From contig JAMPGL010000007.1 of assembly GCA_023663945.1 (NCBI GenBank), positions 26,958 to 90,957 on the forward strand: a DNA stretch of 64,000 nt, in the 5' to 3' direction. Below, one piece after another: positions 1 through 9,567 of the stretch. The notes beneath the pieces were generated by a model. The model worked only from the letters and a program-made list of their open reading frames with translations. It was not told where the DNA came from and ran no database searches. Origin of the DNA: Lachnospiraceae bacterium. GTDB taxonomy: Bacteria; Bacillota; Clostridia; Lachnospirales; Lachnospiraceae. Made by a program: the position numbers and the translations under genes. Within the stretch, counting starts at the first letter, position 1; each line of letters begins with the position of its first letter.

Positions 1-1
1 T

Positions 2-1786
2 AACGGAAAGAACCGTATCATTGTCACGGAGCTTCCTTATATGGTAAATAAGGCAAATTTAATCTTAAAGATTGCCGAACTTGTCAAGTTAAAGAAGATA
101 GACGGTATCACGGATCTTCGGGATGAGTCTGACAGAGAAGGAATGCGGATTGTTATTGAGCTTCGCCGTGATGTAAATGCAAATATTATTTTAAATCATT
201 TGTTTAAGCATACACAAATGCAGGATACTTTTGGAATTATTATGCTTGCTCTGGTAAACGGCGAGCCTAAGACCATGAATATTCTGGATATGCTTAAAGA
301 ATACATAATCCATCAGGAAGAAGTAGTAACCAGAAGAACTAAATATGACCTGAATAAGGCGGAAGAAAGAGATCATATTTTACAAGGGTTATTGATTGCT
401 CTCGATAACATTGACGAGGTAATCCGGATTATCAGAGGAAGCCGTACCACACAGCTTGCAAAAGAAAGTCTGATGGAACGGTTCGGGCTTACGGATGCGC
501 AGGCACAGGCAATTGTTGATATGAGACTTCGTGCTCTTACCGGATTGGAAAGAGAGAAGCTTGAAAATGAGCATCAGGAACTCCTTTTAAAGATTGCGCA
601 GTTAAAAGAAATTCTTGCTGACAAAAAGGTGCTCCTTGGCGTAATACGGACAGAAATTAAAGAAATTTCCGACAAATACGGAGATGACCGGAAGAGTAAG
701 ATTGGTTATGACACCTTTGATATTTCCATGGAAGATATGATTCCCAATGAAAATACTATTATTGCCATGTCAAATTTGGGATATATCAAGAGAATGACCA
801 TTGACAATTTTAAATCCCAGCACAGGGGCGGTAAAGGAATTAAAGGAATGCAGACTATAGAAGATGATTTTATTGCAGACCTTTTGATGACCACGACTCA
901 CCATTATATTATGTTTTTTACTAATTTTGGAAGGGTATACCGTTTAAAGACCTATGAGATTCCAGAGGGAAGCCGCACTTCCAGAGGGGTTGCCATTGTC
1001 AATATTTTACAGTTAAATCCGGGAGAAAAGATTAGTGCTATCATTCCTATCAAAGATTATGAAGAGAGCAAAAATCTCTTTATGGTTACCAGAAAGGGCA
1101 TTGTTAAGAAGACCAGTGTCATAGAATATAGTAATGTCCGCAAAAACGGTTTGGCGGCAATCAATCTTAAGGATGATGACGAATTGATTGAAGTAAAGGT
1201 AACGGATAAGGATACGGAAATTTTCCTTGTTACCAAATATGGCATGTGTATCCGTTTTAAGGAGACAGATGTTCGTTCTACAGGAAGAACCTCCATGGGC
1301 GTAATCGGCATGAATTTAAACATCGATGATGAGATTGTGGGAATGCAGCTTGATCATCAGGGCGATTCCCTTCTGATTGTTTCCGAAAAGGGAATGGGCA
1401 AACGCACCTATCTGGATGAGTTTACAGTTCAAAAGCGGGGCGGAAAGGGAATTAAATGTTATAAGATTACGGAAAAAACCGGTGAAGTGATTGGCGTAAA
1501 GGCAGTGAATGATGACCATGAAATTATGATGATCACAACCGGCGGAATCATTATTCAGATACCTATGGAAGATGTTTCCATTTTAGGGCGCATTACTTCC
1601 GGCGTGAAACTGATCAATCTTGATAAGGATGTGACAGTTGCACAGATTGCAAAAGTCCGGGAAAAGGTTTTTGACATAGACCGCGAAGTTGAGGGTATTG
1701 ATGAGGAAATGAAAGAAATTTCAAATCAGGATTTAGATTTTTATGAAGAAGAGGAGATTACTCTTCCTACAGAAGAAGAGGAGTAA
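2..1786 (+). CDS. gyrA: DNA gyrase subunit A, 5'-truncated by window edge
   Basis: Type II topoisomerase subunit that, with GyrB, introduces negative supercoils. The reading frame is open from base 2, so the first ATG at 41 is an internal methionine and not the start. 594 residues are visible; the first roughly 240 residues, including the catalytic tyrosine, lie outside the window. What remains is the end of the breakage-reunion domain, the long coiled coil and the C-terminal beta-pinwheel that wraps DNA. The first GyrA box reads QHRGGKG (about visible residue 272) and a second one, QKRGGKG, occurs near residue 476. The tail is acidic and glutamate rich, as is common in Firmicutes. A terminator follows directly, so this gene is probably the end of its operon. 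Confidence 0.97.
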   Translation, partial: NGKNRIIVTELPYMVNKANLILKIAELVKLKKIDGITDLRDESDREGMRIVIELRRDVNANIILNHLFKHTQMQDTFGIIMLALVNGEPKTMNILDMLKEYIIHQEEVVTRRTKYDLNKAEERDHILQGLLIALDNIDEVIRIIRGSRTTQLAKESLMERFGLTDAQAQAIVDMRLRALTGLEREKLENEHQELLLKIAQLKEILADKKVLLGVIRTEIKEISDKYGDDRKSKIGYDTFDISMEDMIPNENTIIAMSNLGYIKRMTIDNFKSQHRGGKGIKGMQTIEDDFIADLLMTTTHHYIMFFTNFGRVYRLKTYEIPEGSRTSRGVAIVNILQLNPGEKISAIIPIKDYEESKNLFMVTRKGIVKKTSVIEYSNVRKNGLAAINLKDDDELIEVKVTDKDTEIFLVTKYGMCIRFKETDVRSTGRTSMGVIGMNLNIDDEIVGMQLDHQGDSLLIVSEKGMGKRTYLDEFTVQKRGGKGIKCYKITEKTGEVIGVKAVNDDHEIMMITTGGIIIQIPMEDVSILGRITSGVKLINLDKDVTVAQIAKVREKVFDIDREVEGIDEEMKEISNQDLDFYEEEEITLPTEEEE

Positions 1787-1791
1787 TAAAC

Positions 1792-1824
1792 AAAATCCCC
1801 ATTTGATGTTCTGATGGGGATTTT
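1792..1824 (+). terminator. Intrinsic terminator after gyrA
   Basis: Perfect 11-bp stem AAAATCCCCAT / ATGGGGATTTT (1792-1802 and 1814-1824) with an 11-nt loop, six bases after the gyrA stop codon. The right arm ends in TTTT. Confidence 0.85.
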
Positions 1825-1844
1825 AAGTAACGAGGAGTTTAAAA

Positions 1845-3038
1845 ATGGAAACTTATCTAGTGTTTAAGGATCTTGCTATTATTATGATCATGGCGAAGCT
1901 GTGCGGCATTATAGCAAGAAAATTAAGGGCGCCTCAGGTTGTGGGCGAAATTATTGCCGGTCTGATTATAGGGCCTGGTATTTTAGGCTGGGTAAACCAG
2001 ACAGATTTTCTTTTACAAATGGCAGAAATAGGAGTTATTTTATTAATGTTTTCGGCGGGTCTTGAAACAGACATTAAAGACCTGATGAAAACGGGACCCA
2101 TTGCAGCGCTGATTGCCTGTGCCGGTGTCTTTATTCCCCTTGTATTCGGTGCCGGATTTTATATGCTTTATTATGGAATGGCTCCCTGGGGTTCGGAAGA
2201 ATTTTACAAGGCTGTTTTTGTGGGTACTATCTTGACGGCTACTTCTGTAAGTATTACAGTGGAATCATTAAAAGAAATGGGAAAATTGAAAGGAAAAGTA
2301 GGCACTACTATTTTAAGCGCAGCAATTATTGACGATGTAATAGGAATTATTGTTCTTACTTTTGTAATCGGATTAAAGAGCCCGGATTCCAGCCCTTTAA
2401 AAGTGATTATTAATACGGTTTTGTTCTTTATCCTTGCAGTTATTGTTGGGTTTATCTCTTACAAAATTTTTAAGATAGTGGATAAAAGGTATCCACACAC
2501 CAGAAGGATTCCGATTGCCGGAGTAGCATACTGCTTTATTATGTCGTATGTGGCTGAAAAATATTTTGGAATTGCAGATATTACAGGGGCTTATGTGGCA
2601 GGAATTATTCTCTGTTCTATTAAAGATTCCGATTACATAGAAAGAAAAGTAGATGTCAATTCTTATATGCTTTTTGGTCCGGTTTTCTTTGCAAGTATCG
2701 GATTAAAAACTAACATAGACAGTATATCAGGTTCCATTATGCTGTTTTCGCTTGGTTTTGTGTTTGTTGGTCTTATCAGTAAGATTATAGGCTGCGGTCT
2801 TATGGCAAGGCTGTGTAAATTTAAAGGAAATGATGCGCTCAAAATCGGAGTTGGCATGATGACCAGAGGGGAGGTTGCTCTTATTGTCTCGCAGAGAGGG
2901 CTTTCCGTAGGGCTTTTGGAACCGGTTTATTTTACATCGGTAATTCTTTTGATTATTGTGTCGTCAATTTCTACGCCGATTATTTTAAAGATTCTTTATT
3001 CAAAAGATAAAGAACCGGAGCAGGTTCAAACAGCGTAG
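1845..3038 (+). CDS. CPA2-family cation:proton antiporter
   Basis: Integral membrane Na+(or K+)/H+ antiporter of the CPA2 (KefB/NapA-like) superfamily, 397 residues, which is the usual length for the membrane domain alone. About 12-13 hydrophobic segments span the protein. The N-terminal helix pair carries RAPQVVGEIIAGLIIGP, a family hallmark, and the paired aspartates D163-D164 in the AIIDDVIG segment match the ion-binding Asp pair of electrogenic family members. There is no C-terminal RCK/TrkA regulatory domain. A GAGG ribosome site precedes the ATG. It lies 38 bp before a flotillin gene on the same strand, so membrane co-organisation is possible. Ion specificity cannot be read from the sequence. 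Confidence 0.9.
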   Translation: METYLVFKDLAIIMIMAKLCGIIARKLRAPQVVGEIIAGLIIGPGILGWVNQTDFLLQMAEIGVILLMFSAGLETDIKDLMKTGPIAALIACAGVFIPLVFGAGFYMLYYGMAPWGSEEFYKAVFVGTILTATSVSITVESLKEMGKLKGKVGTTILSAAIIDDVIGIIVLTFVIGLKSPDSSPLKVIINTVLFFILAVIVGFISYKIFKIVDKRYPHTRRIPIAGVAYCFIMSYVAEKYFGIADITGAYVAGIILCSIKDSDYIERKVDVNSYMLFGPVFFASIGLKTNIDSISGSIMLFSLGFVFVGLISKIIGCGLMARLCKFKGNDALKIGVGMMTRGEVALIVSQRGLSVGLLEPVYFTSVILLIIVSSISTPIILKILYSKDKEPEQVQTA

Positions 3039-3076
3039 GCTGATTGGATAGTATAAAATTAAATGGAGGGTTACAA

Positions 3077-4597
3077 ATGTTAGGTCTTATCATTGCAGGA
3101 ATTTTAATTATTCTTGTACTGGTTATTATGATAACCGGTTACAAGAAAGCGCCGCCGGATACCGCTTACATTATTTCCGGTCTGCGCAAAAAGGTGATTA
3201 TCGGTAAGGCAAGCATCAAGATTCCTTTCTTTGAAAGAATGGATAAGCTGAGCCTTAAGCTAATCGCTATTGATGTAAAAACATCAAATGCAGTACCCAC
3301 TGCGGATTATATTAATATTCAGGTAGATGCTGCCGTGAATATTAAGATCAGCAGTGAAAAAGACAGGCTTGCCCTTGCAGCGGAGAATTTTCTGAATCAG
3401 AATACCCAGTACATAGCCAGCATTGCAAGAGAAGTTCTCGAAGGTAATATGAGAGAGATTGTCGGACGCATGAGACTGGAAGAGATGGTCAGCGACAGAC
3501 AGAAATTTGCTAATCTGGTCAAAGAAAACGCAGAACCTGACTTAGCGGCAATGGGTCTTGACATTGTCAGTTTCAATGTCCAGAATTTTGCTGACGGCAA
3601 CGGCGTGATTGACGATCTTGGTATTGATAATATTTCACAGATAAAGAAGAAAGCCGCTATTGCCAAAGCGGAAGCCGAAAAAGAAATCGCAGTTGCCAAG
3701 GCGGAAGCTGATAAACAGGCAAATGACGCAAGAATCAACGCTGAGCGGGAAATCGCTAAAAAGAATAATGAGCTTGCCCTGCAGAAGGCAGAACTCCAAA
3801 AGATGGAAGATACCAAACGTGCGGAAGCTGATGCTGCCTACAGCATTCAGGAGCAGGAACAGCGTAAGACAATCGAGGTAGCTACTCAAGAGGCAAGCAT
3901 TGCCAAGCAGGAAAAGGAAGTTATCTTAAAGCAGCGTGAAGCAGAGGTTAAAGAAAAGGCTTTGGACGCTGAAATTAAGAAAAAAGCGGAAGCGGATAAG
4001 TTTGCCCGTCAACAGCAGTCGGAAGCAGAATTGTACACAAGAATGAAGAATGCGGAAGCTGAAAAATTCGAGCGTGAGAAGGAAGCGGAAGCATTAAAGG
4101 CAACCGCGGAAGCTCAAAAATTCGCCAAGGAGCAGGAAGCAGAAGGTATCCGCATGGTGGGTGAAGCGGAGGCAGAGGCAATCCGTGCAAAAGGTATTGC
4201 AGAAGCGGAAGCAATGGAGAAGAAGGCAATTGCATACCAGAAATACAACAACGCCGCTATGGCGGAGATGTTGATTCAGGTTCTTCCTGATATTGCCGGC
4301 AAAATTGCAGAACCTCTCACTCAGATTGATAAGATTACAATTATCGGCGGAGACGGAAATAATGGCGTAAATACCGTTGCAGATAATGTTCCCGGCGTAA
4401 TGACAAAGTTATTTGAAACCATGAGAGAGACAGTTGGTATTGACCTTGCAGAGATTGTGAAGGCAGGAACCTACGATGCTAAAGTTAATAAGAATATTAA
4501 TTTTACAGGTCTTTCGGATGATGAAAAGAGTCAGGCTGTTGCAGCCGTTTCCGGCGCGGTGGCGAGTGAGGTTTCTAAGGATTCCGATATGATGTAA
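3077..4597 (+). CDS. Flotillin-like SPFH membrane scaffold protein
   Basis: Flotillin/FloT (YuaG)-type protein of 506 residues that scaffolds ordered membrane microdomains. It has one N-terminal hydrophobic hairpin or helix (residues 1-22), an SPFH/PHB domain (about 25-200), a long Ala/Glu/Lys-rich coiled coil (about 200-390) with the recurrent AEAE-type heptads of flotillins, and a C-terminal oligomerisation region containing LPDIAGKIAEPL. The start at 3077 is chosen because GGAGGG at 3065-3070 sits at ideal distance; an in-frame TTG at 3044 would lack a ribosome site. No NfeD-family partner gene is adjacent, unlike the yuaF-yuaG arrangement of Bacillus subtilis; the neighbour here is the antiporter. 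A terminator follows. Confidence 0.92.
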   Translation: MLGLIIAGILIILVLVIMITGYKKAPPDTAYIISGLRKKVIIGKASIKIPFFERMDKLSLKLIAIDVKTSNAVPTADYINIQVDAAVNIKISSEKDRLALAAENFLNQNTQYIASIAREVLEGNMREIVGRMRLEEMVSDRQKFANLVKENAEPDLAAMGLDIVSFNVQNFADGNGVIDDLGIDNISQIKKKAAIAKAEAEKEIAVAKAEADKQANDARINAEREIAKKNNELALQKAELQKMEDTKRAEADAAYSIQEQEQRKTIEVATQEASIAKQEKEVILKQREAEVKEKALDAEIKKKAEADKFARQQQSEAELYTRMKNAEAEKFEREKEAEALKATAEAQKFAKEQEAEGIRMVGEAEAEAIRAKGIAEAEAMEKKAIAYQKYNNAAMAEMLIQVLPDIAGKIAEPLTQIDKITIIGGDGNNGVNTVADNVPGVMTKLFETMRETVGIDLAEIVKAGTYDAKVNKNINFTGLSDDEKSQAVAAVSGAVASEVSKDSDMM

Positions 4598-4631
4598 GTA
4601 TTTTTGGAAAAGATTTTGTTTAAAATAATAG

Positions 4632-4666
4632 TAGCTGCGTTCCGTTTCTGGGTACGCAGCTATTTT
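4632..4666 (+). terminator. Intrinsic terminator after flotillin gene
   Basis: 9-bp perfect stem TAGCTGCGT / ACGCAGCTA (4632-4640, 4654-4662) followed by TTTT. It lies between the flotillin stop and the convergent glycosyltransferase. Confidence 0.75.
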
Positions 4667-4702
4667 AATGATATTGGAAGATTTTTTGATGTGGTGATAT
4701 TT

Positions 4703-5881
4703 TTAGTGAAAAGCAGCTTTCCGTTCTATAAAATCAGCAGCAGCTTTAGCGCCTCCGCACCGGAAAAAGCTCTCTGCAATTTTAACTGCATTTTGTTTGT
4801 AAGAAGGATTTGTAAGAACCTCCTCCACAGAAGCACGGATAGATTCAGCATTGTTTTCTTTTAAATATTTTCCGGCGCCTAATTCGTTGACCCGGTATGC
4901 CACTCCTCCCTGTTCGTTAGTCTGGGGGAATAACACTAAAGGCACCTGATAATAAAGAGCTTCACTTACGCTGTTCATTCCGCAGTGGGTGATAAACACA
5001 TCCGACTGATTTAAAACTTCAATCTGGTTAACACTTCTCTCCACCTTGATATTTTCAGGAATCTCGCCAAGCTGCTTTAAGTCAATAATGTTTCCTACAG
5101 ACATGGTTACACGGTAATCGGTATTTTTAAACGCCTCAATGCAGTTTTTAAAAAAGGATGTAACCTGATTATTTACTGTCCCAAGGGAAATGTAAATGTG
5201 TTTTTGCTTGGATTGCTTTCTGCTTTGTTCCGCCTTGGGTATGGAAGGTCCTACAAATAAGTACTTATCGGAGAAGGTTTCCGAAAAAGGCTGAAATTCC
5301 GGGGAAGTATAGACAATCGTATTGGTGTCATTGTCATTTTGTACGATGGAAATAATATTTTTGACCGGATAGCCCTTTTCTTGAAGCATGCGGATAAATT
5401 TTTTGGATTTTCCCATGGAAAACATCATTTGGAAAAGTTGTCCAATATCCTGCTTCATAATTCTTGCGGAGTATTTATTGAACGCAAAGGTAGTTGTAGA
5501 GCAGATAAAGGGAACGCCAAGCTTCATGGCGGTAAGCTTTCCCCATGTGGCAACGGAGTCCCCTACAATACAGTCAGGATTCCAGGCTTTCATATCTTTT
5601 AAGATTGCCTCATCCAACGCCAAAGTGGTTTTCACAAGGATTTCCGTGGAAAAAGCAATATCTTTTCCCACCCGGTCTGCGTCCTCAGGCTTTAACTGCA
5701 TTTGAATATCATAAGGGTCGCAGGAAATGTATTTTGCCCCTGTGGATTCGATTTTTTCTTTCATAATGTCATAAGAATAATACCAGACTTCATTTCCCCT
5801 GCTGATCAGTTCCTTTACTACTCCTAATGTGGGGTTTGTGTGCCCGTGTGCAGGGATACAAAAAAATGCGATTTTACTCAT
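4703..5881 (-). CDS. GT1/MGT-family glycosyltransferase
   Basis: Glycosyltransferase of the UDP-glycosyl/macrolide glycosyltransferase type (GT1, GT-B fold), 392 residues, which is the normal size. The N-terminal acceptor domain begins with a Rossmann strand and PAHGHTNPTLG, the conserved H-G-H-x-N-P motif carrying the catalytic His. The C-terminal donor-binding motif is FITHCGMNSVSEAL followed by VPLVLFPQTNEQ, typical for nucleotide-sugar binding. No signal peptide or transmembrane helix is seen, so it is cytosolic. Family members glycosylate small hydrophobic molecules such as macrolides, flavonoids and sterols, or glycolipids; the acceptor here is unknown. It is the second gene after an XRE-AbrB regulator (26 bp gap), which suggests regulated expression. 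Confidence 0.85.
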   Translation of the reverse strand: MSKIAFFCIPAHGHTNPTLGVVKELISRGNEVWYYSYDIMKEKIESTGAKYISCDPYDIQMQLKPEDADRVGKDIAFSTEILVKTTLALDEAILKDMKAWNPDCIVGDSVATWGKLTAMKLGVPFICSTTTFAFNKYSARIMKQDIGQLFQMMFSMGKSKKFIRMLQEKGYPVKNIISIVQNDNDTNTIVYTSPEFQPFSETFSDKYLFVGPSIPKAEQSRKQSKQKHIYISLGTVNNQVTSFFKNCIEAFKNTDYRVTMSVGNIIDLKQLGEIPENIKVERSVNQIEVLNQSDVFITHCGMNSVSEALYYQVPLVLFPQTNEQGGVAYRVNELGAGKYLKENNAESIRASVEEVLTNPSYKQNAVKIAESFFRCGGAKAAADFIERKAAFH

Positions 5882-5907
5882 AGCGGATTCCTTTCTTTTG
5901 ATAGATT

Positions 5908-6345
5908 CTAATTATTTTTATCCTTGTTTTCTAAATAACTTTGAATGTTCTGTACTAATTTCTGCATTTCCGAAGCTTTAATTACGGCAATTCCCTGTTC
6001 CTCGTCGCCTAAGACTACCAGATGATCTCCGGGATTAATCTCAAAAATATCCCGCGCCTTCTTGGGAATTACGATTTGTCCTTTTTCCCCCACCGTGACC
6101 ACTCCAAAAATATGCTTTCCTTTCGGCGGTACGGGAAGCCCTGTATTTTCTTCGGAAAAGTTGACTAAATCGTCCAAAGATACGTCATATAAATCTGCCA
6201 AAGCTTTACAGCTGTAAATATCCGGAGAAGTCTCTCCTGATTCCCACTTTGCCAGAGCCTGTCTGGATACCCCGACTTGGTCTGCTACATATTCTTGGGA
6301 TAATTTATGGAGTTTTCTTAGGGTCAATAAATTTTCATTCAGCAT
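5908..6345 (-). CDS. XRE-HTH / AbrB (SpoVT) fusion regulator
   Basis: Predicted cytosolic transcription regulator of about 145 residues. The N-terminal half is an XRE/Cro-type helix-turn-helix (LSQEYVADQVGVSRQALAKW region), and the C-terminal half is an AbrB/SpoVT swapped-hairpin domain with GEKGQIVIPKKARDIF and PGDHLVVLGD. A start further upstream (6459) is rejected because the promoter at 6376-6404 would then lie inside the gene. The start at 6345 has AGGAG ten bases upstream; the in-frame ATG at 6354 is too close to it. Two DNA-binding folds in one short protein suggest dimer-of-dimers binding. It likely controls itself and the downstream glycosyltransferase, and possibly the divergent lipoprotein. 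Confidence 0.88.
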   Translation of the reverse strand: MLNENLLTLRKLHKLSQEYVADQVGVSRQALAKWESGETSPDIYSCKALADLYDVSLDDLVNFSEENTGLPVPPKGKHIFGVVTVGEKGQIVIPKKARDIFEINPGDHLVVLGDEEQGIAVIKASEMQKLVQNIQSYLENKDKNN

Positions 6346-6375
6346 ACTTTTCATACTCCTGTTATCTTTAATTGC

Positions 6376-6404
6376 ATTATAGGACAAATCATTTTTTATG
6401 TCTA
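6376..6404 (-). promoter_or_regulatory. Sigma-A-type promoter of XRE-AbrB/glycosyltransferase operon
   Basis: Read on the minus strand: TAGACA (-35, 6404-6399), 17-bp spacer, TATAAT (-10, 6381-6376). It places transcription start a few tens of bases before the regulator ATG and decides its start. Confidence 0.7.
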
Positions 6405-6570
6405 TCAAGGAAAAATGACATTTTTTTCTGAAAATGTAAGGAAAAGTTGCAATTTGCATGTAAATTGTTCTCGTAAAAAGTATTGTTTTCTGATAATCTT
6501 TATATAAGAAAAATATTTAAGGCAGATGGTTTTAAGTTTGAATATATTGAATTTGAGTAAGGGGTTTCGG

Positions 6571-7860
6571 ATGAAAAGAATAACGAATTTATTTTTATTA
6601 TTAATCATGACGGCTGTTTTTTCTGGCTGTTCCGGAAAAGAAACTGGTGAAACGGTCACTTATCTTACCCTTTCCGATCAGGAAATTCTTGTTGATGGAA
6701 AATCTATTTCCCAAAATAAAAGAGATGCAGTTTATGCAGGAAATGAGATTATTTATTACCGGGAAGGACAGGGGGAGACCTACGGGAACGGCGGTGAGGA
6801 GGATGCCCATAGTCCGGAAGAGGCGGCGCAGCATACAGTAATCACAATCACAAAGCCGGGAACTTATGAGGTGACAGGCAGGATTTCCAGAGGTCAGATA
6901 TTTGTTGACCTTGGAGAAGATGCAGAGGATAATCCCAGTGCAAAGGTGAATCTGATTTTAAACAATGCAGAAATAACATGCACTGTTGCGCCATCTATTA
7001 TAGTTTATAATGCCTATGAATGTGGAAGCAGTAAGAAAAAGGAGGCAAAACCTGATGTAGACACTTCAAATGCTGGGTTTAATCTTATTCTTGCCAAGGA
7101 CAGCAAAAATATTATTAACGGGTCTTACGTTGCAAGGATTTATGAGGATGGAACTACTAAGAAAGACATTAAAAATGGCGGTGCAAAAAAGAAATATAAG
7201 TTTGACGGGACAGTTGAAAGCTTTGTTTCCTTCAATATCCGTTCTGATGAAAATGGAAAGCTTATCATCAATGCTCAAAAGGAAGGGATTTCCAGCCACC
7301 TTCACCTGACCATTGAAAGCGGCGAAATTGAAATCAATGCGTCCAATGATTCTATCAATACCAATGAAGACCAAGTATCTGTGCTGACGATAAACGGGGG
7401 AACCGTAATTTGTAATTCCGGTTTTGGAGAGGAAGGAGACGGATTGGATTCTAACGGTTATCTGGTGGTCAATGGCGGTTATGTGTTTTCCTGTGCTAAT
7501 TCGGACAGTATGGACAGCGGGCTGGATTCTGACGAGGGGATTTATATTAACGGAGGGATTGTATTTGGAAGCGGGAATATGTATGATGAAGTGAAAGATG
7601 AGTCAAAGCAGGAATTTTTGGTACTTATGTTTGACGAGAAGATTCATGGAGAAGAACTGATTATGATTACGGATGAAGAAAATCAGCCGATTACTGTTTT
7701 TAGTTCACCTAATGATTTTAAAATTGCCGTGTTCAGCAGTCCGGATCTGGAGGAGAAAGATTATCGGGTTTATAAAGTGTCATCAGTGACAGGGAATAAA
7801 ATGGGAAATCTTTATTTTGATATTACTGATTTTAAGGATGCAGTTTTAATTAATCTATAG
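6571..7860 (+). CDS. Cthe_2159-like carbohydrate-binding beta-helix lipoprotein
   Basis: Secreted lipoprotein of 429 residues. The start at 6571 gives a classical signal peptide ending in a lipobox (VFSGC), and AAGGGG precedes it; an in-frame ATG at 6526 has no leader sense. The body resembles the Cthe_2159 family of calcium-dependent, polygalacturonate-binding parallel beta-helix proteins: repeated short strands ending in NGG, with Asp/Asn/Gly-rich turns such as GDGLDSNG and DSGLDSDEG (about residues 285-325). Family proteins bind acidic polysaccharides, and some are proposed pectate-lyase relatives. It is divergent from the XRE-AbrB operon and upstream of the pentose locus, but separately oriented signals suggest its own promoter. 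Binding specificity is inferred only. Confidence 0.75.
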   Translation: MKRITNLFLLLIMTAVFSGCSGKETGETVTYLTLSDQEILVDGKSISQNKRDAVYAGNEIIYYREGQGETYGNGGEEDAHSPEEAAQHTVITITKPGTYEVTGRISRGQIFVDLGEDAEDNPSAKVNLILNNAEITCTVAPSIIVYNAYECGSSKKKEAKPDVDTSNAGFNLILAKDSKNIINGSYVARIYEDGTTKKDIKNGGAKKKYKFDGTVESFVSFNIRSDENGKLIINAQKEGISSHLHLTIESGEIEINASNDSINTNEDQVSVLTINGGTVICNSGFGEEGDGLDSNGYLVVNGGYVFSCANSDSMDSGLDSDEGIYINGGIVFGSGNMYDEVKDESKQEFLVLMFDEKIHGEELIMITDEENQPITVFSSPNDFKIAVFSSPDLEEKDYRVYKVSSVTGNKMGNLYFDITDFKDAVLINL

Positions 7861-7941
7861 AAAAGGCTTGTAATGTTGGTAATGTAAGCTGTACTATTAG
7901 AATATCATGAACGTAAATTTTAATAAGGAGGGAAATAAAGC

Positions 7942-9537
7942 ATGGACACAAAACAAATGATTATGGACGGAAAAACATCTTTAGGTATTGAGTTTGGTTC
8001 TACCAGAATCAAGGCAGTATTGATTGATGAGAAAGGAACTCCTCTGGCAGCAGGCAGCCACGAATGGGAAAACAGATATGTGGACGGAATCTGGACTTAT
8101 ACCATGGAAGATGTGTGGGAAGGGCTTCAGGACTGTTATCAGGATTTATTGAAAGACGTGGAGGAACAATATGGGGTATCTATCACTACCTTTGGTTCTA
8201 TCGGGTTTTCTGCTATGATGCATGGGTATCTTGCCTTTGACAAGGATGATAACCTTTTGGTTCCTTTCCGCACATGGAGAAATACCATTACTGAGGAGGC
8301 GGCGCAGAAGCTTACAAAGGAATTTAATTATAATATTCCTCAGAGATGGAGTATTGCTCATTTGTATCAGGCAATCTTAAATAAGGAAGAGCATGTAAAG
8401 GATGTGGCTTTCTTTACCACGCTGGCTGGATACGTGCACTGGAAACTGACCGGAAAGAAAGTGCTTGGCGTAGGAGATGCTTCCGGTATGTTCCCGATTG
8501 ATATTAAAACTGGAAACTTTGACCAGAAGATGGTGGAGCGGTTTAATGAATTGATTAAACCGGAAGGATTTGGATGGGAATTGCAGGATATTTTCCCCGA
8601 GGTATTGACAGCCGGAGTAAATGCTGGAGAATTGACAAAAGAGGGCGCAGCTTTACTTGATACCAGTGGAAAATTACAGCCGGGCATCATGGTTTGTCCT
8701 CCTGAAGGAGACGCGGGAACAGGCATGGCGGCTACAAACAGCGTTGCGGTGAGAACCGGAAATGTATCCGCAGGAACTTCGGTATTTGCTATGATTGTTT
8801 TGGAAAAGGAGCTTACAAAGGTATATCCGGAAATCGACCTTGTTACCACGCCGGATGGCGCGCTGGTGGGAATGGTGCATTGCAACAACTGTACTTCCGA
8901 TTTAAATGCATGGGTAAATCTGTTTGATGAATTTGCAGACTGCCTTGGTGCAAAGGTAGATAAAAATAGACTGTTTTCCCTGCTTTATAATAAGGCGCTG
9001 GAAGGGGATGCGGATTGCGGCGGTTTAATCTCCTATAACTATTTTTCGGGAGAACCGGTTACCGGCTTTGATGAGGGTGCTCCCCTATTTGTACGCCGTG
9101 CAGAGGATTCTTTTACGCTTGCAAACTTTATGAGGACTCATTTATACTCCTCCCTTGCGGCGTTAAAGGCGGGTCTTGACCTTCTATTTAAAGAAGAAGA
9201 TGTTAAGGTTGATGAAATGTTTGGCCACGGCGGATTATTTAAGACCAAAGGCGTAGGACAGAGGATTGCGGCTGCGGCTATGAATACGCCGGTATCTGTT
9301 ATGGAAACAGCAGGGGAAGGCGGAGCCTGGGGGATTGCCCTTCTTGCTTCTTATATGCAGAACAAAAAAGACGGCGAAAGCCTTCAGGAATTTTTGAACC
9401 AGACAATCTTTGCCGGACAGAGCGGCAGTAAGATGGAGCCTGTGAAAGAGGATGTAGAGGGCTTTGAGAAATTTATGGAGCGTTATATGGCAGGGCTTGC
9501 CATTGAGCATGCGGCAGTAGATACATTAAAAAAATAA
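7942..9537 (+). CDS. FGGY-family carbohydrate kinase, probable L-ribulokinase
   Basis: Sugar kinase of the FGGY family, 531 residues, with the actin-like fold. The phosphate-1 motif is visible near the N terminus ([15 protein letters not shown], residues 14-28) and the ATP-binding C-terminal part has GHGGLF and [14 protein letters not shown] segments. It does not look like the Bacillus AraB lineage; it is closer in feel to the alternative ribulokinase/xylulokinase group found in Bacteroides and Lachnospiraceae. Assignment as L-ribulokinase rests on context: araD starts 30 bp downstream and a furanose importer follows. AAGGAGGG precedes the ATG. D-xylulokinase activity is the main alternative. 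Confidence 0.82.
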   Translation: MDTKQMIMDGKTSLGIEFGSTRIKAVLIDEKGTPLAAGSHEWENRYVDGIWTYTMEDVWEGLQDCYQDLLKDVEEQYGVSITTFGSIGFSAMMHGYLAFDKDDNLLVPFRTWRNTITEEAAQKLTKEFNYNIPQRWSIAHLYQAILNKEEHVKDVAFFTTLAGYVHWKLTGKKVLGVGDASGMFPIDIKTGNFDQKMVERFNELIKPEGFGWELQDIFPEVLTAGVNAGELTKEGAALLDTSGKLQPGIMVCPPEGDAGTGMAATNSVAVRTGNVSAGTSVFAMIVLEKELTKVYPEIDLVTTPDGALVGMVHCNNCTSDLNAWVNLFDEFADCLGAKVDKNRLFSLLYNKALEGDADCGGLISYNYFSGEPVTGFDEGAPLFVRRAEDSFTLANFMRTHLYSSLAALKAGLDLLFKEEDVKVDEMFGHGGLFKTKGVGQRIAAAAMNTPVSVMETAGEGGAWGIALLASYMQNKKDGESLQEFLNQTIFAGQSGSKMEPVKEDVEGFEKFMERYMAGLAIEHAAVDTLKK

Positions 9538-9567
9538 TTTTTTTAATGAAAAATATGGAGGATACCA

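Noticed and set aside
3397-3816. 139-aa minus-strand ORF inside the flotillin gene
   Set aside because: Antisense to the Ala/Glu-rich coiled coil; its low-complexity Ser/Phe/Leu composition is a codon shadow and no ribosome site is seen.
5908-6459. Longer 183-aa form of the XRE-AbrB regulator
   Set aside because: The extra residues lie upstream of a TAGACA-17-TATAAT promoter and have no domain sense.
8367-8888. 173-aa minus-strand ORF inside the FGGY kinase
   Set aside because: Full overlap with a clear kinase gene, no ribosome site, Ser/Pro/Thr-rich shadow composition.
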